Origin: Cranoglanis bouderius
Lineage: Eukaryota; Chordata; Actinopteri; Siluriformes; Cranoglanididae
Direction: 5' to 3'
Assembly (NCBI GenBank): GCA_023630585.1
Contig: CM042541.1
Span: 15,182,501 to 15,246,500, forward strand
DNA length: 64,000 nt
Part shown: positions 35,602 through 46,800 of the stretch, piece after piece
How the letters are laid out: each line of letters begins with the position of its first letter
Position numbering within the stretch: position 1 is the stretch's first letter
Made by a program: the position numbers and the translations under genes
Notes under the pieces: model-generated
What the model saw: the letters and a program-made list of their open reading frames with translations, nothing else
Databases searched by the model: none
Told to the model about the DNA's origin: nothing

Positions 35602-38056
35602 ATTACAGCTCTAGATACACTTTAAAAATGAAAAAATTTAACAGACTAAGGAATGTTGACCAAATAAAGCCACATTTATTTATTTATTTGTTTGTTTGTT
35701 TGTGTGTTTACATCAACTGGAATCTGCAACTTTGTATTGATTAGTATTCAACACATTAAATAAATTATGACTATTATAAACTTTAATTTATTATAAATTA
35801 TCTTTTTTTTGTGGTGTATGTTGGCTCCTGCAGTATCAGTATTTGCAATAATGTTTCACAAACGATAGCCTATATTGTGCATCCCTCATCTGTGTATGGA
35901 TGGAGACAGTTTTCCAAGTTTATTTCAGCAGAGCAGAACAACATGGTTACACTACCACCTAGTGGAAACTCGGCGAACTGCATGTATAGGCGTGAATTCA
36001 TTGTTGCATCTGCAGTTTGGCACTAACCTTATTTATGGGCTATTTTGTTGGGGGGAAAAGCTTTCATGGTGTTAACTTTCATGGTGTTAATACAAAAAAA
36101 ACAAAAAAACAACAACCCAAAAAAAAAAAAAAAAAGAAATGTGTGAAATGCTGGACAAAATTCACAAATGTAAAAATGGGAAAAATGGGTTAGGGTTCTG
36201 AAGAATATGTCAAAGTCTAATATGTGGTTTTATATTTTACGTCAATTGTCATGCAAAGACAACAGAGTGGTAAGATTAAAATGCATGGCATCGGAATATG
36301 TGTGCATATTATAATTTCATGTAAGAAAAAGATCAGCCTGTGGATGCAAAAATATTATAAAGAATGAAAATAAATAAATAAATAAATAAATAGATAAATG
36401 GCAATAAACAAAACTTTTCAGTCATCAGATACACAATTTAGGTTCTGGGCATATATGTTTTTTAACTAATGAAATCATTAATTATTAAAATAGTTTACTT
36501 TCAAAAAATACTTTAGAATTTAGAATTTTTACACTGAAGACACACAAACACATTCATGTGCTTTATTAACTAGAAAAATAAAGGGCAACCTCAAAACACG
36601 CCTCTAATATTTTTTTTTGTTGTTGTTGAGGAAGAATCTTTTTGTTCAAAGAAAAAAAAGTGTAAAATTTATTAAATAACTAAAACTCAGTGTTAGACTA
36701 CTTAAATGATCCCATAATTCCACCTACTTCAAAAAAAATAAAATAAAATAAATAAATAATAATAATAATAAAATAGACCTATTTCTCATTCATTTCAGTT
36801 TTGGACCTGACAGGAAGTCAAGCATGCTACAAACATCTCAGTATAAGCAGATCCAATTTGATTTCCTGGTTTTTGGCTGGAGCAGCTGGTCTGGACCTGT
36901 AAACCACGCTACTGGCAACTGAAGTATAAAGCTGACCTTACCGGGAATTCAGCTTGGCACCACATCTGAGTAGAAAACAGGCCAATTTGTGGATTTCTAC
37001 ACATGCATAGTGAACACGACAGGTCAGTACGAGCCTGAAGGCACAGCTGTGCCACTTTTTACTAACTTAAAGGAAATGACACTCAGGTCCAAACTGGCAA
37101 ATGTTACAATTTCTCCTTAAGCATGGCCTAAAAGAATTCGAGAGCAGTGTATTAGGAGATATGAAAAGCACTTCAGGCCTGAGCTGCTGGAGCCTCGACT
37201 CGCTGCTATTCATCATTTATTGATAGTCCGTCGCCTTGGGCTACAGGCAAACACATGGGTCCTATTGCGGTAATTGGTCTTCCTGGAAAGACTTAGTTGT
37301 ACAAGGTCTGACTATGAGTATTGCAGAATCATCACACAGTTACCAGAGAGAAGCAATGAGCCCCAGCAAATTACTACCATTTAAAACTAATTACATAATT
37401 TAAATAAAGGTTCTTCTTGATGCACATCCTTTCAGATAAACGACATTTGTAACATTCGCAAAAATGCTAAAATATCAACCTAAAACAACAACAAAAACAT
37501 TATTGGCCCTCATTATGCAAACCTTTAGAGAAGATAGAAAATTGAAACAGAAATCTGTAGTTTATCCATTCTAATTAAGCACAGTTCTTCACTTCCTCAA
37601 TGGGTTCTACACAGAACCTTTTAACACAAAGCTGCTAAATGTAACACATGACCTCATTTATTGTGTTAATTTAGATGTTATTGTAATAAAAGCAAAAAGG
37701 GATTATTCATTTAAAAAATGTCATAGAGGTGATTGTGTATGTATGTAGTTTTACATTTGAATGTAGTTTTACAATTGTTGATTTAACCAGAATTTTTCAC
37801 TTTAGTACTTTAATCCTTCCTTAATAGGTATTTATCGGTAACCACATTTATGAGACAATAGAGTAGTAAGAGTAACTATTATAATTTGAAAAACATAAAA
37901 TGTTTGTGTTAAAAGTTTTTTTATTTTTTATTTTTTTTAAAATAAATAATCAACATATAGTTCAGTAATATTTCAAGTTGTCTGAGAAGTCAGGAACCAA
38001 TGAGAGTAAAACTACATATACTTAATTTTAGATGAATTCTTTACAACATTCACTCA
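35602..38056. other. Non-genic DNA with a unique island
   Basis: AT-rich and simple-repeat-bearing to about 36780. From about 36800 to 37380 it is less AT-rich, non-repetitive and lacks exon signals, so it is a candidate non-coding conserved or regulatory stretch that only comparison could confirm. Confidence 0.35.
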
Positions 38057-38665
38057 TTGAACACTTTATTAGGAACACTATACTAAGAGATTCTGGTCCA
38101 TGTTTACATGATTGCATCACTGCAGATTTTTCACGTGTTCTTTCATGCTGCAAATCTCCCTTTCTACTACGTCCCAAATGTGTTCTACTGAATTCAGATC
38201 CGGCGACTGGGAAGGCCACTGAAGAACTCTGAACTCACTGACATGTTCATGAACCATTTTTAGACAACTTTTGCTTTGTGACATGGTGCATTATCATGCT
38301 TGAAGTAGCCATTAGAAGATGGGTAAATTGTGGTCATGAAGGGATGCACATGGTCAGCAACAATACTCAAATAGGCTGTGGCAGTCAAGTGAGGATTTAT
38401 TTGTATTAACAGGCCAAAGTGTGCTAAAAAAACATTCCCCACACTATTACACCACCTCCAGCCTGGACTGTTGAGACAAGGCAGGTTGGGTCCATGGATT
38501 CATGCTGTTGGCACCAAGATGTTTTTTCTTTATTGCAACATTCTGAGTAAACTCTAGAGACTGTTGTGTGTGAAAATCCCACAAGATCAGCAGTTATTGA
38601 AATACTCAAACCAACGATCAATTGTTGGCACCGACAATCATGCTATGGTCAAACTCAAGATCAGT
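38057..38665 (-). mobile_element. Tc1-like transposon family F, copy 2, truncated
   Basis: It starts with 'actttattaggaacac'. The minus strand encodes, in two frames, 'ADLVGFSHTTVSRVYSE' (helix-turn-helix), 'PTCLVSTVQAGGGVIVWGM' (glycine-rich strand) and 'GYFKHDNAPCHKAKVV' (second Asp). The stretch between helix-turn-helix and glycine strand, which should carry the first Asp, is deleted. Similarity to 6571-7152 includes 'ccttgt(g/c)tcaaca' and 'ggctggtggaggtggtg'. Confidence 0.8.
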
Positions 38666-38719
38666 GAGAGGCATAGAGTGTTATGGTGAACTGGGATGTT
38701 TGGATGCTGTCGACCCCCC

Positions 38720-39515
38720 CACTTTCACACGTTCACCCAGGTTTGTTGGTGGTGGGGTGGCTGGCCGCCTTATATCCCAGGGCACCCTCTTGTCTGTGTT
38801 ACCATCTGGCTCTCCCTTTTAGTTATGCTGTCATAGCTAGTCTTCCCGGAGTCCCTGCTTTCACTCACACAAAGTACATTGTCCTTAACCATCACGGGAC
38901 AATAAGCATACCTGCCTGATTCATCCTGTAACCCTACTTCTGGTTGGAATTCTCATCAATTGGAAGTCACATGCTGCTGCTGAGGATGGCCCTACACTGT
39001 ACAGCCTAAAGATCATTGAGATTACTGAGGGTGGTACCACTTCAAAACCATAAAGATGACGTTGGACCTCAATTCATATGAACAGTTATGCCATGATGGC
39101 TAGGACTGCAATTGTCACAAACAGTTTTGCACTCAAGTCTCCATCAGTGAACAGTGGAGAAGTTCAACAAAACAGTCATGTGAAAACTGTAATGAATTTT
39201 CCTTGTTACACACCTGCTATTTGACCATGTAGTATTGGTACATTTAAAGAAGGGATTTATTTATTTATAATTGCACTATCCGTTGTTACCCAGATGAGGA
39301 TGGGTTCCCTTTTGAGTCTGGTTCCTCTCAAGGTTTCTTCCTCATATCGTCTCAGGGAGTTTTTCCTTGCCACCGTCGCCTCTGGCCTGCTCATTGTGGA
39401 TAAATTCATACATTTAAAATCTATATCCTGAGTTTATATATTTCTGTAAAGCTGTTTTGGGACAATGTCCATTGTTAAAAGGGCTATACAAATAAAACTG
39501 AATTGAACTGAACAT
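38720..39515 (+). mobile_element. Dispersed 3'-tail element L, copy 1
   Basis: Its 3' part (39290-39515) is shared with 20810-20975, including 'ggttcctctcaaggtttctt', 'tctgtaaagctg' and an 'aataaaactgaattgaactg' tail. The upstream part (38900-39290) includes 'ctacttctggttggaattct', which I recall as part of the same element in catfish-like genomes. No reading frame is evident. Confidence 0.5.
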
Positions 39516-39517
39516 TA

Positions 39518-39521
39518 CCTG

Positions 39522-39552
<31 letters not shown>
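39518..39552. repeat. (CA)n microsatellite
   Basis: About 16 CA units just downstream of the element L tail. Confidence 0.95.
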
Positions 39553-39553
<1 letters not shown>

Positions 39554-39959
39554 ATCTGCATTGAAGACAAATGAACAAATTCATAGTAGTTTATTGACTA
39601 GAAAAACACATGCCAGTACAACTTCAAAGACATTACAAAAGCTGGAAAAAAAAATTATCTTCAAATCAGTTTTGAACTATGTACCCTGCCACTTATGAAG
39701 GATGACTGAGATGGAACAGAAAACAATGTGAAGACCTACAGACCTCCTGCCCAGATAATTTGACGTGTTCTCTGTTTTCACACACCTGATCCTACTAATC
39801 AGCTAATGAACAGGCCCTGAAGTCAGACAGGACTTAGGGTATATGTGCGTGTGTAGAGCAGAAAAAACAACACCACTAAAATAGGCAGAGCAGGAGGACT
39901 GCAGGCTCCAGAACCAGACAAAAATACAGCAACCTTTTATTAAAGATCTGTAATGCTGG

Positions 39960-40126
39960 ACAGTGGTGTTTCAGCAGTTAAAGTTTTGTGCTAGTAACCA
40001 GAAGGTTGCGATTTTAAATCCCAGGACTGCTGCTGTCGCACTTCAAACACTCTGTTGCTTAGCATTGTGCTTGGATTGTCCTCTTCCTCACTTATAAGTC
40101 TTTCTGGATAAGCGACAAAACATTAA
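39960..40126 (+). mobile_element. tRNA-derived SINE remnant
   Basis: An A-box-like 'ttcagcagttaaag' is followed by 'aaccagaaggttgcgatttt', in which a decayed B box can be seen. A terminal 'tctggataagcg' resembles the end of fish tRNA-SINEs. It lacks most of the body. Confidence 0.55.
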
Positions 40127-40143
40127 CAGCACACTTTACACAA

Positions 40144-40982
40144 ATCAGACATAACATTAAAACCACTGACAAAAACACTGATCTCATTACAATGGCATGT
40201 GTCAAGGATGGGATATATTAGGCAGCAAGTGAACAGTCAGTTCTTAAAATTGCTGTGTTGGGAAATGTGAATGGGCAAAATTAAGCATCTGAGTGACTTT
40301 GACAAGGGCCTAATTGTGATGGCTAGACGACTGGGCCAGAGCATCTCCAAAATGGCAGGTCTTGTGGGGTGTTCCTGGTATGCAGTGGTTATTACCTATC
40401 AAAAGAGGTCCAAGTAAGGACAACCGGTGAACCGGTGACAGGGTCATGGGTGCCCAGGGCTCATCGATGCGCATGGGGAGCAAAGGCTAGCCCATCTGAT
40501 CCAATCATGATGCTCTGGGCAATGTTCTGCTGGGAAACCTTGGGTCCTGGCATTCATGTGGATGTTACATTGACATATACCACCTACCTAAACATTGTTG
40601 CAGACCAAGTACACCTCTTCATGACAACGGTATTCCCTAATGGCAGTGGCCTCTTTCAGCAGGATAATGCATCCTGCCACACTGCAAAAATTGATCAGGA
40701 ATGGTTTGAGGAACATGACAAAAAGTTCAAGGTGTTGACTCGGCCTCCAAATTCCCCTGATCTCAATATGATCGAGCATCTGTTGGATGTGCTGCACAAA
40801 CAAGTCTAATCCATGGAGGCCCCACCTAAACAACTTACAGGACTTAAAGGATCTGCTGCTAACGTCTTGGTGCCAGATACCACAGCACACCTTCAGAGGT
40901 CTTGTGGAGTCCACGCCTCAATGGGTCAGAGCTGTTTTGGTGGCACAAAATTATGCAAGTGGTTTTAATGTTATGGCTGATT
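40144..40982 (+). mobile_element. Tc1-like transposon family D, copy 2
   Basis: Inverted termini 'atcagacataacattaaaac' and 'gttttaatgttatggctgat' enclose a plus-strand transposase remnant. The N-terminal helix-turn-helix DNA is at 40290-40500, and the catalytic half is in the frame ending at 40809. A deletion at about 40502 joins 'ctgatcc' to 'aatcatgatgctctgggc' and removes the first catalytic Asp. Confidence 0.87.
40369..40809 (+). pseudogene. Tc1-like transposase pseudogene (family D)
   Basis: The frame carries 'IMMLWAMFCWETLGPGIHVD' (glycine-rich strand region), 'GLFQQDNASCHTAKI' (second Asp) and 'PPNSPDLNMIEHL' (Glu), ending at a stop after 'LHKQV'. The usual C-terminal ~60 residues are recognisable past the stop in another frame. 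The first Asp is deleted and the N-terminal half is frameshifted ('KEVQVRTTGEPVTG'), so it is inactive. Confidence 0.85.
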
Positions 40983-41339
40983 GGTTTATATGACAGAGGT
41001 TATTCTCTGTGCAATGCACCCCTCACACTGACACTATGTCTAACACAGTCGCCTTTCTTACATATAACTGCACTAAACATTCATCCCCTAGTTTAAAAAT
41101 AATGACTTCTACATGAAATATGATCAGACAAATTATTTAGTAGCATCATATTTGTGATAGTATTTACTAAATTTATAAGAATTATGTTTACATATTCATT
41201 AGTAATTCATTCCTAGTTATTAAAAAAAAGCTGTATATTCATGTCCCGGTCTCTTTTCAAAAACAATAAACTGAAACTCTGTTAGCTAGCTAATGTTAGA
41301 TAACTAAGTAAACTTCTGGTCATAGTGCCTTAATATTGA

Positions 41340-41430
41340 CTGTGCAGGGTCTTTCTTAAGGGCTTGATAGTGGGTCAACACCAGTCCTGGATTTGAGCTC
41401 ACAACCTTCTGATCACTGGGAGCTCTTTGA
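41340..41430 (-). mobile_element. SINE fragment (minus)
   Basis: Read on the minus strand it gives 'cagtgatcagaaggttgtga' and 'gctcaaatccaggac', a B-box-containing piece, followed by 'aagcccttaagaaagaccct', as in fish tRNA-SINEs. Confidence 0.5.
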
Positions 41431-42582
41431 GGATTTTAAAACCCTATTATTTTTTTTATTTTTATTTTTTTAAATAAGAGCTTCAGTGTGCTGTATATTT
41501 GAAAAGCACTTGTCCTACCATTATTATTAACCCTGTGATGCACTTTACACTGTAAATATTTACATGTCCACAGGATTAACAAAAATTTACCAAACTTACA
41601 TTGTTAAAACCTAATACTGAAAAAAAAGTCTACACCAAGTGACTGACATGCAGCTAGTGTGTACTTCAAAATACTGCAGGGACACGCAGCCACTGTTAAG
41701 TCTGGTTTAAATAAGTGCGACAGGACAAACAGCACTTCCTAACAGGCCTTACGAATTAGTATAGGCACATGGACACAGTCTTTTTATGTCCTGGTTACAG
41801 CAGGGACTCCAGCTGGCATTGAAAACAGGATTGGAGAAAGAGACTGCTGTGTCTGGAAAGTGCATCTGTTCCATGGGCATTTCTGTCAAAGCTTCACTGG
41901 TGCTAAAGCCTCCCACAGCCCTAAGCAACATTCTGTCAAATACATCTGCTAGCACCATATAAATCTATTTTCTTGTACACACCATTTCCACATCCCTCCT
42001 TTATCACAGTCCACAGAGAGTAAACCACATAGCACAATCGTCAGCTTGTTAGTTATCTAGCTAAACTGCAGAAAAAGCTACTGAATATTTGCGATGATCA
42101 CTAACTTGTAAACATATTGTGAGGTTTACTAGACAACAGTCTAAACTAGCTATGCAATTCCTATCTATTTAGCTAGCAGGTCTTCAACACCAAATACTGT
42201 CGCATCTTAAATTCTTCAATTTAAGCCACTGGGAATTGAGAGTGGACCCCAAAACTCCACACAGCCAATTTATTCGACTTTAGTTTGCACTCATCTTCTT
42301 GTTATCTAACAAATACGTTGGCACTCTGGCATAAAGTTTATTTGCAGCAAAAATCTGACTTTCAGTAAACCAACGTCGCCAATGCTACAGGTTTAGCTAC
42401 CATTAACTAACTATGACAGATCATGCCAGTGAGCATGTCTTTGGATCCATACTGTAGTCTATAGTATATTTTGATATTGTAGTGTAGATTTGTTTGCACT
42501 CAAAGTTTTTTTTTTGTTTTTGTTTTTTTGTTTTGTTTAATATTGTCAAGTTATCCAATATTAGCCACACCAACCATCGGCA

Positions 42583-42960
42583 GTGAAGGTTATGGACATT
42601 TATACAGATATTATTTAAAAATCCTGTCAGGTTAGCTGATGTTAGTTATATAGCTCATGATCAAGGTCATGAACATTTATGAACAGGACTTAAATATCCT
42701 GTCAGAAATCCTGAAATATTAGCTTGTTAGCTAGCAGGCTAGCACTAGCAGTGAAGATTATGAACATTTATCAGTGTGACTTAAAAATCCTATCAGGTTA
42801 GCTGATGTTAGTTAATTAGCTATTTATAGAAGTGAAGATCATGAAAGATCATTTATAGATGACTTAAATATCCTGTCAGAAATCCTGTCGAATTAGCTAG
42901 CTGTCTAGCACTAGCATTGAAGATTATGATCATTTATATATGATTTAAAAATCCTCCTAA
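42583..42960. repeat. Higher-order tandem repeat, ~165-base unit of two half-units
   Basis: The block 'gtgaaggttatggacattta' recurs near 42754 and 42914, and a related block recurs near 42662 and 42833. Each is followed by 'gacttaaa(a/t)atcctgtcag' and GCTAGC-rich linkers. The half-units differ consistently in the A/T of 'taaaaatcc' versus 'taaatatcc'. Confidence 0.75.
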
Positions 42961-43748
42961 AAACATATTAGTCATATAGCTGTTGTTAGCTCTTGTTAGT
43001 TATATAGCTATTGTTAGTAGCTTGGTAGATTCTGCTAATGTCTGAAGAGTACTAGGTAATTTGGAAACATCACCACAATAGTTTAGCTAACATTATCAAA
43101 TGTTGCTAGTTATTTTAAATAAACAATTGCAACTTTTTAATCAGTTAGTTAGCCTGCTAGTTTAATGTTAGATAACCTGATAGCTGGCAGTGTTGTGCTA
43201 CACTGTGGTAGCTGTCTAGCTTTGCTAATGTTACTATCCTATTGTCTTGTGTAAAGAAACAGTATTTTATGTGAACTTGAGTGAAATTGAAAAAAGTTGA
43301 TATCACTAGCTGATTAAGTGTAACTTAAGCTCCGCCCTTTTCACAGTGTAGCATTTCATCTACATTTCAGTTCTCTGCTGTATTTCAAACATAAACAACA
43401 CAAATATGCAGACAGAAGTAACAAAACTTGCACTGTGCTGAAAGTTTCTGATTCAAAATGTATTAAAGCACACAAAAATATTTCCAATTACAAGATAACA
43501 TATGTATACTATTTACTCAAACGTAATATCAATGCTTCATTTTTTAACTGATTGTCTGATGCTTTCATATCTAAGTGCCTGCTAATACAAAAGAACAATT
43601 ATTTAATCTCACGTCATCCTCTTTTTTCCCCCCAGAGATGTAGGAAGGACTGACGATTCCTTTTAATCCAGACAAATTCTCAATATAAGTGCAAGTTTCC
43701 TTATACCACTGTTATTTAGGCAGGCTCTGGAGGAACGTATCAGCACCG

Positions 43749-43826
43749 TCATTTGTCTTCCGATGGGACTTTACACATAACCAGAATTTGTTTCAGGGCC
43801 TTTTGTACATCTTCATCCATCTGACC
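43749..43826 (-). CDS. rai14: rai14 terminal exon with stop
   Basis: Acceptor 'tatattttag'. It encodes 'GQMDEDVQKALKQILVMCK' followed by six residues and a TGA stop at 43749-43751. This completes the conserved tail. Confidence 0.94.
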   Translation of the reverse strand, partial: GQMDEDVQKALKQILVMCKVPSEDK

Positions 43827-46800
43827 CTAAAATATACAAAAAGGTTATTGGTAAAATTGAGTTACGAGCAGGATCATTATTGCTTAATTTTGTAAAGGAA
43901 CAATTAGACCAAACTGAAGTATTTTGGTTTCCAGATTAGCTCAAATGCAGACAATGTTTGATGTTCAAATGTTGCTTCTTTAATTTTGCCCTGGTACCAT
44001 AAGGCTAATATAGTTAACAATTAATGAAAGCTAACAACCTACATTTGAGTGTCGTGCACTAAATCTGCATGTGTAAATCTTTTCAGTATCTCAAACAGTC
44101 TTGCTCAAGTGGTTTCTGATGCCATATGACACTATTTATAAACATGGATTAAAAAACATTGCAGTGCTAAAAACCGTCGTAGCTCCATCTTCTTCCTCAG
44201 CACATAGTTTAACGTCACTCCACACCGCACTTTGATAACTGACTAGAATATTTTGACTAGCATTTTTTTTTTAGATATATTGTAAAATAGGTCATTTTCA
44301 CTTTCAAAAACCATGAGGAATGCCATGTACATAGAAACTAGCATACCCAGCATTGACTAGAGACTGAAACGTTGATTAGCGTCTGAAACACTGTCTAGCA
44401 TCTCTAACATTGACAAGCATCTCAAATGTTGACTAGCATGCTTTTCTAAACTAAACTTTCTAAACTTTTGCAAACTTGCACTTAACTGTACATGAACACT
44501 AGCGTCTCAAACACTGACTAGAATCTCAAATGTTGACTTACATAGTGCGTCAAACATTGACTAACATTTTTTTTGTTTATAAACTGTAAAACAGAAATAA
44601 TTTTCCCTTTCAAAAACCACGAGGGATGCAAACTTGCACTCAACTGTACATACATACTAGCACCTCAAACACTAGTAGCGAGTAGCATGTCTATCATTAA
44701 CTACAATGTGATACAGATGATAAAATGATTCAAATGATGTCTTGTGAGGTACGTGTGTAATTTTTTTAGGCTAAACTGGCAGCTATATGAATCCTTTACA
44801 TGTTAGCTACCTTATAGTTCCAGTACAAAAGTAATGAAGTAAACGTTCGACACGTCTCAGCTTTGTTACTTTCGAAGTAAAAGGTACAATTGTGTTATGT
44901 TCATTTTTGGCCGAACTGCTCCTTTAAAATAGGAGTGAAACAAGTACAAACCTGAACAGCGTAGAGGAGGTGCATTCTGTACACGGATACAATTTCATGG
45001 TGCCTCTTTTTAGACTCCTGTTTTAAAACAGAAACGCCAAAAAGGAATGTAATAAAGTTGCAATAATGTAATAAAATCAAAATATAATTAAAATAGGGCC
45101 ATCAATATTGATTAGCCATTTGATTATGATACAAATAACTAATCACAATTTTAATCAATACTCATGAGGATTATTTGATATAAAAGAGGTCAGTAGAACA
45201 TTAAACACTAGGCTATTTTTTAGTTATTACCCAGGCCCACACTAGTCATTACCCAGGCCCACACTAGTTATTACCCAGGCCCACACTAGTTATTACCCAG
45301 GCCCACACTAGTTATTACCCGGTTATTACCCAGGCCCACACTAGTTATTACCGAGGCCCACACTAGTTATTACCCAATTGCCACCCATGCCCACACTAGT
45401 TATTACCCATGGCCACACTAGTTAATACCCATGGCCACACTAGTTAATACCCATGGCCATACTAGTTAATACCCATGGCCACACTAGTTATTACCCATGG
45501 CCACACTAGTTATTACCCATGGCCACACTAGTTATTACCCATGGCCACACTAGTTATTACCCATGGCCACACTAGTTATTACCCATGGCCACACTAGTTA
45601 TTACCCAGTTATTACCCAGGCCGACACTAGTTATTACCCAGTTATTATGCAGATACATAAAGAAACTGAAATATATTACTTATGAGATCTAACAAAGATA
45701 TAACCATGACCCATGGTTGTGATGGTTGTTGATAAAGCCATCTGAGAAGTTAGCGAATCAATTCCAACTTTTAATCTACCAAAACATTCACGAGCCGATC
45801 CCATTAAGCACTATGATGTTTTGGCTAATACCAGAGTTGGTTTATTGTTCCTTTATGTTTGCAGTGACCCTGCATTTGTGCTATGCTGGAGTGTGGAGAT
45901 TGTTTTGTTTAAAAAGTGTGCAGATTCTTGACTGTTTTCGTTTGGTTGTGTTTATGGTTTTATAATTGGATAAGTTGCTACGTGTAAGTTGAACAATCCT
46001 GATTTTTGCCACATGTGCCTTTGTGTTTAGTTGCTTGAATGGCATAAGTTGCTAGTTGCTCAGACAGAGATCTGTCAATCAAGCTTGCTTACTAGACTAT
46101 TAGGCCACACCCATTAGGATGGTTCTCAGATGAGTTCAGCTGCTGTTTAAGTTGCATTTTGTCACATTTACTGTACATATCCCTTTTTTGTTTGCAGATT
46201 TGTATTATACAAACATTTATTTTTATACTGAATTCTCTGGGCATTTCAATATAAAAAAAGAGGTGATGAAAGTAAGAGAAGCCTTTAACTCACAGACAGT
46301 TGGTACTGAAGCTGCTTGATCTGCTGTTGGAGAGAATCGACCTGCTGGCTCTGCTGTCTGCTTTTCGGGCTGCTTGTTGTGTACGAGAGCTGGGACAAGC
46401 TGTTCAGGGCCTCCTTCAACCTCCCCACCTCTTTTGACAGATCATCGATCTTAAAGAAAGGAAAACATACACTACAAATGAGCAGGAAATAAAGTTTAGC
46501 AGCCTCTAGTGGTGTAGTCTAGTTTAGAGTTTGTCTTTGTGTAAACAACTTTATTACATAAAACACGCAAAGTATTTTGCACAAGGAAATTAAAAAGACA
46601 ATAAAAGATAATATTAAGACTCAAGTAGGGACATGAGCAGCAATAATAAAATAATAATATAATCATTAAGAAACAACATGAGAAAACAAGAATTAGAGAA
46701 AATAAAATCAGAAGGCATCATAACATATTTTGAAAAAGAAAAATAGTAAATAAAAACCAAAAGAATCTTAAAGAGCCTGAAATGGGGAAATAAAGCAAGA

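Larger units (their letters stand above)
40983..43748. other. 3' flank and probable 3' UTR of rai14, no other gene
   Basis: The minus-strand rai14 message continues left of its stop at 43749. An ATTAAA-type signal lies about 85 bases downstream (near 43663), but I cannot say which polyadenylation site is used. Further left are a SINE fragment and GCTAGC-rich repeats. Confidence 0.45.

Noticed and set aside
40588..40914. 108-codon minus-strand frame
   Set aside because: Antisense shadow of the family D transposase on the plus strand.
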